In this document: positions 1 to 7,678 of the stretch, piece by piece | How positions within the stretch are numbered: the stretch's first letter is position 1 | Layout of the letters: every line of letters begins with the position of its first letter | Origin: Candidatus Poseidoniaceae archaeon | GTDB lineage: Archaea > Thermoplasmatota > Poseidoniia > Poseidoniales > Poseidoniaceae | Length of the DNA: 32,040 nucleotides | NCBI GenBank assembly: GCA_028822845.1 | Contig: JAPKCS010000024.1 | Span: 1-32,040, forward strand | Reading direction: 5' to 3' | Notes under the pieces: model-generated | The model's database searches: none | Told to the model about the DNA's origin: nothing | What the model saw: the letters and a program-made list of their open reading frames with translations, nothing else | Translations under genes and position numbers: made by a program

Positions 1-290
1 CGCTGACAGAGTTCGACTCTGAGGAAAGTCCCCTCTCCATAGTGCAAACGGCTTACAGAAGTAAGAGAACAGAAATGGTCAGGTCAATGCAGCAGAAACG
101 AACGATGCAAGGTGTGTACAATGAAGTTGAAAAACAGAGATTGCCTTGTTGTCGATGAGACGAGCAACCCCGTTGGAGCAAGTCCAAACAGCCCCGTTGA
201 CACGGCACGTCGAGGGGCAGGTAGGATGCTAAGTTGAATGCGGTCACCGAAAGGTAACAGAAAGGGGCTTACTCCCTACTCCCTCCACCC
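1..290 (+). ncRNA. rnpB: RNase P RNA (5' end cut by window edge)
   Basis: This is the catalytic RNA of ribonuclease P, which trims 5' leaders from pre-tRNAs. The CR I core block GAGGAAAGTCC is at 21-31, and its CR V partner ACAGAAAGGGGCTTAC is at 257-272; together they form helix P4. A P3-like hairpin (CAGAG, loop TTCGA, CTCTG) sits at 7-21, directly before CR I as in the family. The 5' strand of helix P1 is missing, so the gene starts before base 1. The 3' end is estimated, since P1 cannot be paired without its other strand. The size of about 290 nt fits an archaeal type A molecule. Short reading frames on both strands here are not genes. Confidence 0.93.
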
Positions 291-411
291 TTTTCGTATC
301 CCTGACCAAACAATCAACCTTCGAACCTTCCAGTGCGTGAAAGTTCCTGCCCACCACATCTCAAAGTCACGAAATGCTGGCCCATCCGTGGTCAACAATG
401 GATGCCTCGCA

Positions 412-3321
412 TCATTGTTCCAACACGGCATCAAGCGGTTTCATTGAAATCGGTGAAGCTAAAGCGATTCCTTCTCCGTAATCTCTCCAGTCATCTTCTC
501 CACGTAATTTGCTGCGTAGTGTGTGTTCGAAGGTGATGATCGCAGGCAGCAGGAAGGCGCTGGTGATGAAGGCGAAGAAGATCAACATGCACATGATCAT
601 GAAGAAGTTCTCCAAGCCTGGGAAGGCCGCTAAAAAGCCAGCAGCGATGCCTGAAATCGTCGTGAGGGTGGTCTCAAAAATAGTTTGACCTGTTTCTTCA
701 ATGGCGTTGGCGATGCCGGTTGGCGTCTCACCTTCTTCTTGGATTCTGTGCATAACGTGAATCGAATCATCAACTCCGATTCCAAAGACAATCGTTCCAA
801 TCATTGCGGTGAAGATGTTGACATTGACGTCTCCACTTTTCATCAACAACGGTTGCCACAAAATCACCACTGCCACCGGTATCATGGTGTAGATTCCCAA
901 TCGGGGCGATCGGAACACGATGGCCAACACCAAGGTCAGAAGCAAGAGCGTTACGACTGTGGTGAGGGTTTGTGTGTCATGGATGCCATCGTTGATGTCG
1001 AGGGACACAGGGAGGCCTCCAGTGAGCAGCGAAGTGCTTGTTTTTGCAACATCGGGTTCCTCAGAGAGTAAGCCGTCAATTTCGTCGCGCAATTCCCCTG
1101 CGACATTGAGGTTCATGTATGGCTGAGTGACGTAAACGATTGCCTTCGTCCCTCCTTCATTCAACAGCATTGAACGCACTTCTTCACTCAATGTGTCAAA
1201 GACCGCATTCACCATGTCCTTTCGAAGGCCTTTCCGACCATCGGGGCCCGTTAATTCAAGGCCAAGCCAGACGTTGCATTCGATTGGGTCATTGCTCTCC
1301 CAACACGGGTCGTGAAGTAAATCCCAGAGGCTGCCTTCGTAGAGCGTGACTCCATCTGTAAGGGTGATCGTTGCGGGAATCGTTCTCAGGAAGGTGATGA
1401 TGCTGGTGGTGTTGGTCTCATCGACGTCATCAATTTGAAGTTCCAAAGCATCGATGGCATCTAAAACAGGTAGGTCACGGATGTTATCCGTGTTGTTTGC
1501 CTGAGCTTCAGCGGTCCGTTCTTCAGCATTAAAAATGAACAACGAGGTTTGTCCACCGCTAAATTCACGGGAATATTTGGCTAAGGAGTTGAGCGAGTCA
1601 ATCCCGTCAGGTGCTTCTGAGGAGCCAGTGATCGGTTCATCCATCGTGTCTAAGTTCGCTACACCGTAAGCCGTGACGCTCCCCGAAACCAACAAAATCG
1701 CTAAGAACCACTTCACAGGCCAGGTACCAATGTTTTTCCACACCGATGGATTGCTTCGTTTATTGAACTTCAGAAGCCATGAAAGCGTAGGCACGAGAAT
1801 GATGCTGAACAATAATGTTGAGCCGATACCGATGACCAATGTGATGCCGACCGAGCGAATTGGAGCGATTGGCACGATCATTGGGGCGATCAGCACAGAG
1901 AAACCGATGATGGTGGTCATCGCAGAGAGGAAGACAGCCACACCGGTGGAGCGAGTCATCTCGAGCACACATTCTCGATAAAAATTGATGTCCCACAAAT
2001 CAGGAACGGGTTGAAGTGCCTCACCAGTTCGACGCCTTCGGGCGTTCTCATCGTTGGCTTTGTCAATCTCCTTTCGCCGAACTTCTTCGATTCGATTGAC
2101 CATGTGCAAGGCATAATCCACCCCTAAACCTATCAGAATAGGAAACGTTGCTACAATCATTGGCGTCAGCGTGATGTCCATGATGACGGAACTTCCGAAC
2201 GTTACTGCGAGCGCCATCACGATGGGGGTTCCTGTAATCACGACAACCTTGAGCGAACGGTGAAGAGCGGTGATCACCAAAATAGTAAACAAGACCGACC
2301 ACGGTAAAATCATCAATAAGTCTTCATAGATGGCATCAGAAATATCTTCCAAGACTTTGGTCAATCCCGTCACGGTCATATCGGTCTGGGTGTATTCATC
2401 TGGCCTTGCATCGATGACCTCTTGGAAATGAGCGAGCAACTCGCTAAAATCGTCGAAATCATTGGTCTCGGAAAGGTCGCTTTTCATCCCAACAAGGACT
2501 GCTGCTGTGTCCCAAATGCCGTCACCATCAATGTCATTGGTGGTGTTTCCGTCACCGTCGCTGTCGAAGAACAAATCCATGTCATTGGTGTCCTTGAATA
2601 ACGCATCAAAGGCACCGTCTGATTCTTCGATGATCTGATCGATGCGTTGTTGATCTGGTATTGCGTATCGGCCACCACCGGGGAGGTCACAGTCCACTTG
2701 AACAGGAATGCGGGTGTTAATTCCATGGACGCAGAGGGAATTGTTGAACCGCCCGTCAGCGGAATTGATTTCTTTGATCACTTGAGCTGGCGATATGATC
2801 CATAACACGCCATCACTGCGACCACGGTCGTCTTTTGCATAATCGATGCCTCTGCCGGTTGAATCCCCGTTAGCGTTGTCATCATCGCCTTCAATCCAAC
2901 TTATTTCCTTGAGGAACATCTCATCGGTGATGTTGGTCGTAAAGGAAGGATCCATGGCATTGGGTGTTTGAATGTAGATGACCGCTATATCGGTCGACCA
3001 TTCTTCGCGCACTTCGAGGAGCAGTTCTGTTGAAGGAGCCCCATCAGGAAGGAAAATTTCGACATCATCATCGATTTGTTCCTGGAAATTCAAACCTTGG
3101 CTTGCAAAAACACCGGCGATGATGACAAGAAGCACCACCACCATCATCGGTGATGCGAGGATGGTGCCGTACATTGAGTCAAGGCGACGCATCGAAGAGG
3201 ATGTGAAGCGGTTTTGCAAATTTGCAAGCGGTTCAAACAAATTCGAAAGGAACCCTTCATCCCCGCTCGAACCGCTTGCCATGGCTGATGCATGATTAGC
3301 AGGGTCTTGAAGGATACTCAT
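412..3321 (-). CDS. RND superfamily / MMPL-type membrane transporter, 969 aa
   Basis: This is a large RND-superfamily membrane protein of the MMPL/SSD type, expected to use the ion gradient to move a hydrophobic or lipid-linked substrate. A cytoplasmic start is followed by TM1 (about 55-75), a large external domain (about 76-330), a bundle of TM helices (about 335-515), a second external domain and a second bundle ending near 930. The duplicated signature in TM4-like helices is visible as GLGVDYALHMVNR (about 398-410) and GIGVDDSIHVMHR (about 847-859), with acidic residues typical of proton relay. The first external domain carries an Asp-rich stretch (about 253-271, DSDGDG then DIDGDG) resembling calcium-binding loops. 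The gene lies 33 bases after the glycosyltransferase gene on the same strand, so the two are probably cotranscribed. The substrate is not known. Confidence 0.9.
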   Translation of the reverse strand: MSILQDPANHASAMASGSSGDEGFLSNLFEPLANLQNRFTSSSMRRLDSMYGTILASPMMVVVLLVIIAGVFASQGLNFQEQIDDDVEIFLPDGAPSTELLLEVREEWSTDIAVIYIQTPNAMDPSFTTNITDEMFLKEISWIEGDDDNANGDSTGRGIDYAKDDRGRSDGVLWIISPAQVIKEINSADGRFNNSLCVHGINTRIPVQVDCDLPGGGRYAIPDQQRIDQIIEESDGAFDALFKDTNDMDLFFDSDGDGNTTNDIDGDGIWDTAAVLVGMKSDLSETNDFDDFSELLAHFQEVIDARPDEYTQTDMTVTGLTKVLEDISDAIYEDLLMILPWSVLFTILVITALHRSLKVVVITGTPIVMALAVTFGSSVIMDITLTPMIVATFPILIGLGVDYALHMVNRIEEVRRKEIDKANDENARRRRTGEALQPVPDLWDINFYRECVLEMTRSTGVAVFLSAMTTIIGFSVLIAPMIVPIAPIRSVGITLVIGIGSTLLFSIILVPTLSWLLKFNKRSNPSVWKNIGTWPVKWFLAILLVSGSVTAYGVANLDTMDEPITGSSEAPDGIDSLNSLAKYSREFSGGQTSLFIFNAEERTAEAQANNTDNIRDLPVLDAIDALELQIDDVDETNTTSIITFLRTIPATITLTDGVTLYEGSLWDLLHDPCWESNDPIECNVWLGLELTGPDGRKGLRKDMVNAVFDTLSEEVRSMLLNEGGTKAIVYVTQPYMNLNVAGELRDEIDGLLSEEPDVAKTSTSLLTGGLPVSLDINDGIHDTQTLTTVVTLLLLTLVLAIVFRSPRLGIYTMIPVAVVILWQPLLMKSGDVNVNIFTAMIGTIVFGIGVDDSIHVMHRIQEEGETPTGIANAIEETGQTIFETTLTTISGIAAGFLAAFPGLENFFMIMCMLIFFAFITSAFLLPAIITFEHTLRSKLRGEDDWRDYGEGIALASPISMKPLDAVLEQ

Positions 3322-3354
3322 TCAGCGGCTGGGTTTGGATGAAAGTTTGAGGTT

Positions 3355-4302
3355 TTAATCCAAGCCGAATTCGCGAACCAGAAGATGTCGAAGAAATCCA
3401 CGTGCGCTCTGTAAAACCAGCCCCGTTGCCATCAGAGAGAGGCCTAAGACACCAATCCAGACGGCAGAAAGACCCGGTCCGACAATGCTGTCAAGTTGCA
3501 TGGTTACGCCTTGTGCGACGTTCAATCCCATTGCAGCACCGGTCGCTAAGAGTCCAACGCCAGGGAGTCCAAGAACGAGCAACGGTTTCTTCTGTGAAAG
3601 TGAGAGCAGGGCCCAAGTGAGAACAGTGAACCCGTGTGATACAGCGGTGAAGTTTGATCCTTTAGGGACGTCATAGCGTATGACCGTTGGAACTTCGATG
3701 ATGGTCAGTTGTTTTTCCCGGGCATCCTCGAGCATTTCGAGGGACAATTCCATTCCTTCGGAATCAAACCGCAAACGCTCCAAAGCGGTACTGGAAAAAG
3801 CCCGGAATCCAGACTGTGTGTCCTTGATACCCAAATCGCTTGAGAGGTTGCTGGCCGCGGTGATGACTTTGATGCCAAGGCGTCGATAAGCCGGCATGTC
3901 CGTTCCTCCACCACCATTGATGAACCGTGAACCGATTGCGAAATCGGCTTTCCCGGACAATATAGGATCCAGAAGTTTAGGAATATCACTTGCTTCATGC
4001 TGTCCATCACTGTCCAACACCACTAAAGCAGTGGCTTCCATTTCTTGAGCTTTGATAAAGAGGGTTTTCAGGGCTGCACCGTAGCCTCGATTCGAGCGGT
4101 GTCGGTACACAATTGCTCCACATGCTTCGGCAATCCGAGCACCAGAATCTGATGACCCATCGTCGATGCAAATCACAGCATCAACATGGCGAAGAGCGGT
4201 TGTCACGACGGTGCCAATCGTCTCTTCTTCATTGTACATGGGCATGCCAGCAACAACAAATGAGCGGGGCGATGGCTCCTGCTGTGACATAGTTTTCACC
4301 AT
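3355..4302 (-). CDS. Family 2 glycosyltransferase, dolichol-phosphate sugar synthase-like, with C-terminal membrane helices
   Basis: This GT-A fold glycosyltransferase is expected to move a sugar from a nucleotide donor to a polyprenyl phosphate at the inner face of the membrane. Visible motifs are PMYNEEETIG (21-30), DDGSSD (47-52), the metal-binding DSDGQHE (97-103), GSRF (124-127) and DTQSGFRAF (161-169), the order seen in DPM1/DPG synthase-like enzymes. Two hydrophobic helices (about 240-262 and 275-298) anchor the C-terminus. The first ATG is used here; a second ATG five codons in (MSQQEP) is equally possible because neither has a clear ribosome site. It is the first gene of a likely two-gene unit with the RND transporter. 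The products could feed surface glycan or N-glycan assembly, which is inference from family and neighbour. Confidence 0.88.
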   Translation of the reverse strand: MVKTMSQQEPSPRSFVVAGMPMYNEEETIGTVVTTALRHVDAVICIDDGSSDSGARIAEACGAIVYRHRSNRGYGAALKTLFIKAQEMEATALVVLDSDGQHEASDIPKLLDPILSGKADFAIGSRFINGGGGTDMPAYRRLGIKVITAASNLSSDLGIKDTQSGFRAFSSTALERLRFDSEGMELSLEMLEDAREKQLTIIEVPTVIRYDVPKGSNFTAVSHGFTVLTWALLSLSQKKPLLVLGLPGVGLLATGAAMGLNVAQGVTMQLDSIVGPGLSAVWIGVLGLSLMATGLVLQSARGFLRHLLVREFGLD

Positions 4303-4365
4303 TTATCGGCTCGCATAGACCTATTTAGTCGTATAGATTCAAACATTGCGGTTCTTCATTGTTTT

Positions 4366-4432
4366 GGAGGGGGGGGGTGGGGTCCTCCATTGGGCCGAAG
4401 CCCAAAGGAGAACGGCTCCTGCGCTTGGCAGG
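4366..4432 (-). other. Structured intergenic element with UUCG tetraloop hairpin and overlapping hairpins
   Basis: Read on the minus strand, this spacer holds CCTGC/GCAGG (4418-4432), AGGAG/CTCCT (4406-4420) and TTGGGC-TTCG-GCCCAA (4390-4405). The last has the stable C(UUCG)G tetraloop, which points to minus-strand transcription. The first two share bases 4418-4420, so only one can form at a time. A GGAGG/CCTCC pairing (4366-4370 with 4384-4388) brackets a run of C residues (G on the plus strand). It lies between the small gene ending at 4478 and the glycosyltransferase start at 4302, so it is either the 3' end of one transcript or the leader of the next. No U tract follows, which argues against a plain terminator. 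Confidence 0.5.
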
Positions 4433-4477
4433 CGGTCATCTTCGATGAGGTGGAAACGTCTTTGCTGAGAAGGCCGT

Positions 4478-4732
4478 TCAATCTTGTAGTTGGCTGAGGG
4501 TGGTCACTGCTCGCTCACCGCTCAGAACTTTACCGAGCGCGTTCAACGAGATCACAAGGGGCACATAGGCTTGGCCGTCGCTTGTGACATAGGTCGCACA
4601 ATCGCCGAAAGCGCTCGTGTTGATGGACACTTTGAGGGCGCCACCAGCGTTGCTCTTTCGGACATATCCGACCAACAGGTTGTTGTTCATGTCCAGGTTT
4701 TCATTTTCTTTTTTTGGGGTTGTTTTGCTCAT
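4478..4732 (-). CDS. Small conserved-looking protein of unknown function, 84 aa
   Basis: I do not recognise the family. The protein opens with a charged, probably disordered stretch (MSKTTPKKENEN, 1-12). A compact domain rich in beta-forming residues follows (about 17-70), including GYVRKSNAGG, one Cys (FGDCATYV) and PLVISLNALGKVL. No signal peptide or membrane helix is present. The start at 4732 is chosen over upstream in-frame starts at 4777 and 4750 because MSKTTPKK is a typical soluble N-terminus and the longer versions would run through an inverted repeat that looks regulatory (4745-4765). It is transcribed divergently from the epimerase. It may encode a small nucleic-acid-binding or regulatory protein, but nothing visible proves this. 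Confidence 0.65.
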   Translation of the reverse strand: MSKTTPKKENENLDMNNNLLVGYVRKSNAGGALKVSINTSAFGDCATYVTSDGQAYVPLVISLNALGKVLSGERAVTTLSQLQD

Positions 4733-4744
4733 TTTTACACATCC

Positions 4745-4765
4745 GCACACCATTCGATGGTGCGC
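4745..4765. promoter_or_regulatory. Imperfect 21-bp inverted repeat, possible operator
   Basis: The arms GCACACCAT (4745-4753) and ATGGTGCGC (4757-4765) pair at 8 of 9 positions around a TCG centre; the inner six pairs (CACCAT/ATGGTG) are perfect. It begins 12 bases before the minus-strand ATG at 4732 and sits inside the divergent spacer shared with the epimerase gene at 4855. A dimeric regulator site is the simplest reading; an RNA hairpin in the leader of the small gene is the alternative. Confidence 0.4.
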
Positions 4766-4854
4766 AATCCGAATCATTCACCCCTACGGTCTTAATGCAA
4801 ACGGTTTCCACACCGGGAGCAAAGCCTCATACGGAGGGCTTCTTTCTTCTTGAC

Positions 4855-5808
4855 ATGCGAGCATTGGTCACGGGCGGAGCAGGTTTCATCGGCTCACATC
4901 TCATCGACCGTTTGATTGGCCGTGGGGACCAAGTCGTCATCATCGACAACCTCTCTTCAGGCAATGTCTCCTTCATTCAACATCACCTCGACAGCGGTAA
5001 AGCAACCCTTATCCACGGCGACGTCACTGTCTTTGACGATGTCATGGGAGCAATGGCTGGCATCGATTGCGTGTTCCATCTCGCAGCGAACCCAGACATT
5101 CGCTTGGGCACCCGAATCACCGATACCGATCTAAAACAAGGCACGCTCGCCACCTACAACATCGTAGAAGCAATGCGAAGAAACGATGTCCCTAAGATTG
5201 CTTTTGCTTCTTCATCGGTGGTCTATGGAGAAGATGCTCCATTACCAACGCCAGAAACCCACGGTCCTTGCCTACCAATCTCTCTGTATGGAGCGAGCAA
5301 GCAAGCAGGCGAGGGGCTCATCAGCAGCTGGGTGGGGACGTTCGGACTTCAAGCCTACATTTTCCGCTTTGCCAACATCATTGGCACGCGTGGGACACAC
5401 GGCGTGATTTTCGATTTTATTCACAAACTCAAGAACGATCCATCCCGACTGGAAGTGCTCGGCAATGGAATGCAAGAGAAGTCCTACATGGAAGTGGGTG
5501 ACTGTGTCGAAGGTATCCTTCACGTGATGTCCTCTGCAGATGCTCCACTGAACCTCTACAACCTCGGCAGCCATGACACTGCTTCAGTGCGTCGAATCGC
5601 AGAGATCGTTGTGGAGACGACTGGTTGCCACGGCGCTAAAATCGAGTACACTGGTGGCGATCGTGGATGGGCTGGCGACATCCCTCGTGCCATGCTTGGC
5701 ATAGAGAAGATGCTTTCAACAGGATTTGATGTGCGCTACAACAGCGAAGAAGCCATCAGGCACACCGCCCTCGCCCTCATTGAAGAAATTGGTCTGGATA
5801 GGAGATGA
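4855..5808 (+). CDS. NAD-dependent epimerase/dehydratase, UDP-glucose 4-epimerase-like
   Basis: This is an extended short-chain dehydrogenase of 317 aa acting on a nucleotide sugar. The NAD-binding Rossmann motif TGGAGFIGSHL starts at residue 6, an acidic residue follows strand beta2 (VVIIDNLSSGN), the active-site Ser lies in FASSSVVYGE (about 116-125) and the catalytic pair YGASK begins at 145. The C-terminal substrate region has GDRGWAGDIPRAML, close to the GalE/RmlB-like pattern. The start is set at ATG 4855, since the in-frame extension to 4714 has no domain content and crosses the divergent control region. The gene heads a tight plus-strand run; the next gene begins five bases after its stop. 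It probably supplies activated sugar for surface glycans, but the exact sugar cannot be told from sequence. Confidence 0.9.
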   Translation: MRALVTGGAGFIGSHLIDRLIGRGDQVVIIDNLSSGNVSFIQHHLDSGKATLIHGDVTVFDDVMGAMAGIDCVFHLAANPDIRLGTRITDTDLKQGTLATYNIVEAMRRNDVPKIAFASSSVVYGEDAPLPTPETHGPCLPISLYGASKQAGEGLISSWVGTFGLQAYIFRFANIIGTRGTHGVIFDFIHKLKNDPSRLEVLGNGMQEKSYMEVGDCVEGILHVMSSADAPLNLYNLGSHDTASVRRIAEIVVETTGCHGAKIEYTGGDRGWAGDIPRAMLGIEKMLSTGFDVRYNSEEAIRHTALALIEEIGLDRR

Positions 5809-5812
5809 ACAA

Positions 5813-6526
5813 ATGAAACACACATATGATGAAGAAGCCAGCACCCGCAGTGACGCATTGTTGAAGATTACCTCACTCTTTTTCATTGGAATCTTGATCC
5901 TCGCTTTCACCACAAACAGCGTTCCCACTGGAACAAAAGAAGGCGAAAGGGCACCTGCCCTCAACGGTGCTGCCTATTCAGGAAATGGATGGTCATCGTT
6001 CGATTTCTCTGCTCAATTCGACACCGCATGGGACGGCAATGTTTCTGAAGATTGGGTGATGATCGAATTCATGGACACCGACTGTCCATACTGTGTCCGG
6101 TCCGCTGAGTTATACGGTGAGGCTTCCGAGATTTTCAATCAGAACAATCCTGAATGGAACGGAGCCCACGTCGATTTCTTTGCCAGTGCCACACAATTGG
6201 ACATCAAAGGCCATGATTCCTCTCGAGACGAAATCGTCGCCTTTAGGGACAAAGTCACCGGTGAAGAGTGTGGCGGTTCCGATTGCGCTAACCGAGATGG
6301 TTCAGCCCACAATGAGGTGACGTACGTTGATGACCTGGACCAAGACAACATGGACAAGTGGGACATCCGAGGCACACCAACCTATTTCTTGATCTCACCT
6401 GATGGTATCATCGCTTGGTCTTCAAACGGTGGAACCGATGTTGGAGACGTCAATGGTGATGGTGACTCAAACACCTTCATCGATGCAATCATCACCCAAG
6501 TGACTCGAGATAACGGTGGTGCCTGA
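5813..6526 (+). CDS. Membrane-anchored thioredoxin-like thiol oxidoreductase (CPYC)
   Basis: This 237-aa protein has an N-terminal membrane anchor or uncleaved signal (about 17-35) and an external thioredoxin fold. The active site CPYC is at 91-94 in the context EFMDTDCPYC, and the cis-proline loop is RGTPTYFL (P189). Two extra cysteines (EECGGSDC, 153 and 158) may form a structural or regulatory disulfide. An Asp-rich loop DVNGDGDSN (about 212-220) looks like a calcium site. The start is ATG 5813, eight bases after a GGAG site at 5801-5804. The next gene is a VKOR homologue one base after the stop. VKOR proteins reoxidise thioredoxin-like partners, so this is the likely DsbA-like partner. 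Its substrates would be exported proteins with cysteine pairs. Confidence 0.88.
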   Translation: MKHTYDEEASTRSDALLKITSLFFIGILILAFTTNSVPTGTKEGERAPALNGAAYSGNGWSSFDFSAQFDTAWDGNVSEDWVMIEFMDTDCPYCVRSAELYGEASEIFNQNNPEWNGAHVDFFASATQLDIKGHDSSRDEIVAFRDKVTGEECGGSDCANRDGSAHNEVTYVDDLDQDNMDKWDIRGTPTYFLISPDGIIAWSSNGGTDVGDVNGDGDSNTFIDAIITQVTRDNGGA

Positions 6527-6527
6527 G

Positions 6528-7118
6528 ATGGCTACAACCCTTCTTCTGATGGCCTATGGCGTCCCGATCCTGATTGGCCTCGTAATGATCCTCCCCGGTA
6601 CTGAAGGGGTTTTCAGCGCTCTTTCTGAACGCTTTCCATCGCTCAAGACTCGAAGAGGTCGAATCTTTAGCGGTTTGAACTTGACCCTGCTCGCAGGTCT
6701 TGCGGTTTCCATTCAAACACAGTGGATTCATGCCAAGGTCAGTGAAGGATCCAAATTCTGTGCTTCTGAAACGATTTTCTCATGTGACGATGTGATTGGG
6801 AACAGCGCCTACAACACCGTGCCATATTTGCCTAGCTTGTCTTGGGGCATGGTTGGCTTTGTGACCTTCACGGCTTTGCTGTTCTTGGCTTATTCGTCCT
6901 CGAAAGAGCCAAACGCTCCTTGGGTCAAGCGGTTCATCGATTTGGGATCCCTCGTTACTTTTGCTGGCCTCGGGGTGATTGCCCTGTTGGTCTCCTATGA
7001 GATTGAAATGGAGAAGATTTGTCAGTTTTGCACCATGGCTCACTTGGCCAACGTTGTGGCACTTGCGGGTTTCCTTCAACTCCGCTTCATGCACGGCGAA
7101 ACGCAGTGGCATGACTGA
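6528..7118 (+). CDS. Vitamin K epoxide reductase (VKOR) family protein, DsbB-like quinone-linked thiol oxidase
   Basis: VKOR homologues in prokaryotes reoxidise a DsbA-like partner and pass electrons to membrane quinone. The 196-aa product has hydrophobic helices near 5-23, 48-66, 104-122, 138-157 and 168-186. The external loop carries the shuttle cysteines C78 and C86 (KFCASETIFSCDDV), followed by the Ser/Asn region GNSAY and a PYLPSLSWGM segment typical of the family. The quinone-proximal redox centre is CQFC (165-168). All four redox cysteines are present, so it should be active. The ATG at 6528 starts one base after the stop of the thioredoxin-like gene. The pairing of VKOR with a thioredoxin-fold protein is known in other archaea and bacteria; the coupling here is inferred. 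Confidence 0.92.
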   Translation: MATTLLLMAYGVPILIGLVMILPGTEGVFSALSERFPSLKTRRGRIFSGLNLTLLAGLAVSIQTQWIHAKVSEGSKFCASETIFSCDDVIGNSAYNTVPYLPSLSWGMVGFVTFTALLFLAYSSSKEPNAPWVKRFIDLGSLVTFAGLGVIALLVSYEIEMEKICQFCTMAHLANVVALAGFLQLRFMHGETQWHD

Positions 7119-7132
7119 TGAGGTGATTTGGT

Positions 7133-7678
7133 TTGAATCAAGAACGTCTCGTTTGGGGAATGATCACCGCTGTAGCAATTGCAGGTCTGGTGATTTTACT
7201 CAGCCAACAATCTGCATTGGATGAAGTTGAATCCCTCTGGTCCAGTGCTGATGAACCAGATCCACTCGCCTTTGTTTGCCTCGACCACGATGGTTTGGCT
7301 CGCCACGACCACGTGACACTGAAAGTGTTCGTTGAAGGCGTAAAGGAAACAATTCCAGCTGGCATCGGCATCAACAGCGGCGTTTGCAATCAACAAGATG
7401 CGAACATGCATGCCGTTCACACCCACAACGATGCGGGCACCTTGCACATCGAAATGAACGATGGTGGAAACGTCTCACTCGGCGTATTTTTCGACATCTG
7501 GGGCGTCCACTTTGACGAAACAGGTATCTTTGACCACCGAGTCAATGAAACCCACAGCATGCGAATGCACGTCATTACAGATGGCTCGGAAGCTTCCGAA
7601 GCAAACCAAGTTGATTCCTTTGATGATTACCTGCTCCAAAATAGCGAAGTCATCGAAGTGTATTTCGTTGAACTTTGA
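7133..7678 (+). CDS. Exported His-rich protein, possible metal-binding partner of the VKOR/thioredoxin pair
   Basis: This 181-aa protein has a single N-terminal membrane helix (about 8-25) and an external domain. Conserved-looking blocks are HDGLARHDHVTLKVFV (52-67), IPAGIGI (74-80), a Cys at 85, MHAVHTHNDAGTLHIE (92-107) and LGVFFDIWGVHF (116-127). From memory this layout resembles small bacterial exported proteins with an HTH-D-x-G-x-x-H core, but I cannot name the family. The many His residues plus Cys49 and Cys85 suggest a bound metal or redox site. The start is TTG 7133, preceded by GAGGTGA at 7120-7126; no ATG fits as well. It is the last gene of the run and stops immediately against a convergent gene. 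Confidence 0.75.
   Translation: MNQERLVWGMITAVAIAGLVILLSQQSALDEVESLWSSADEPDPLAFVCLDHDGLARHDHVTLKVFVEGVKETIPAGIGINSGVCNQQDANMHAVHTHNDAGTLHIEMNDGGNVSLGVFFDIWGVHFDETGIFDHRVNETHSMRMHVITDGSEASEANQVDSFDDYLLQNSEVIEVYFVEL

Noticed and set aside
53-447. Short reading frames on both strands over the RNase P RNA and its flank
   Set aside because: They overlap the conserved RNA core or the end of the RND gene and have no sensible composition.
4490-4853. Plus-strand frames over the 84-aa gene and epimerase leader
   Set aside because: Composition is shadow-like, no ribosome site is present, and both the minus gene and the divergent control region explain the sequence better.
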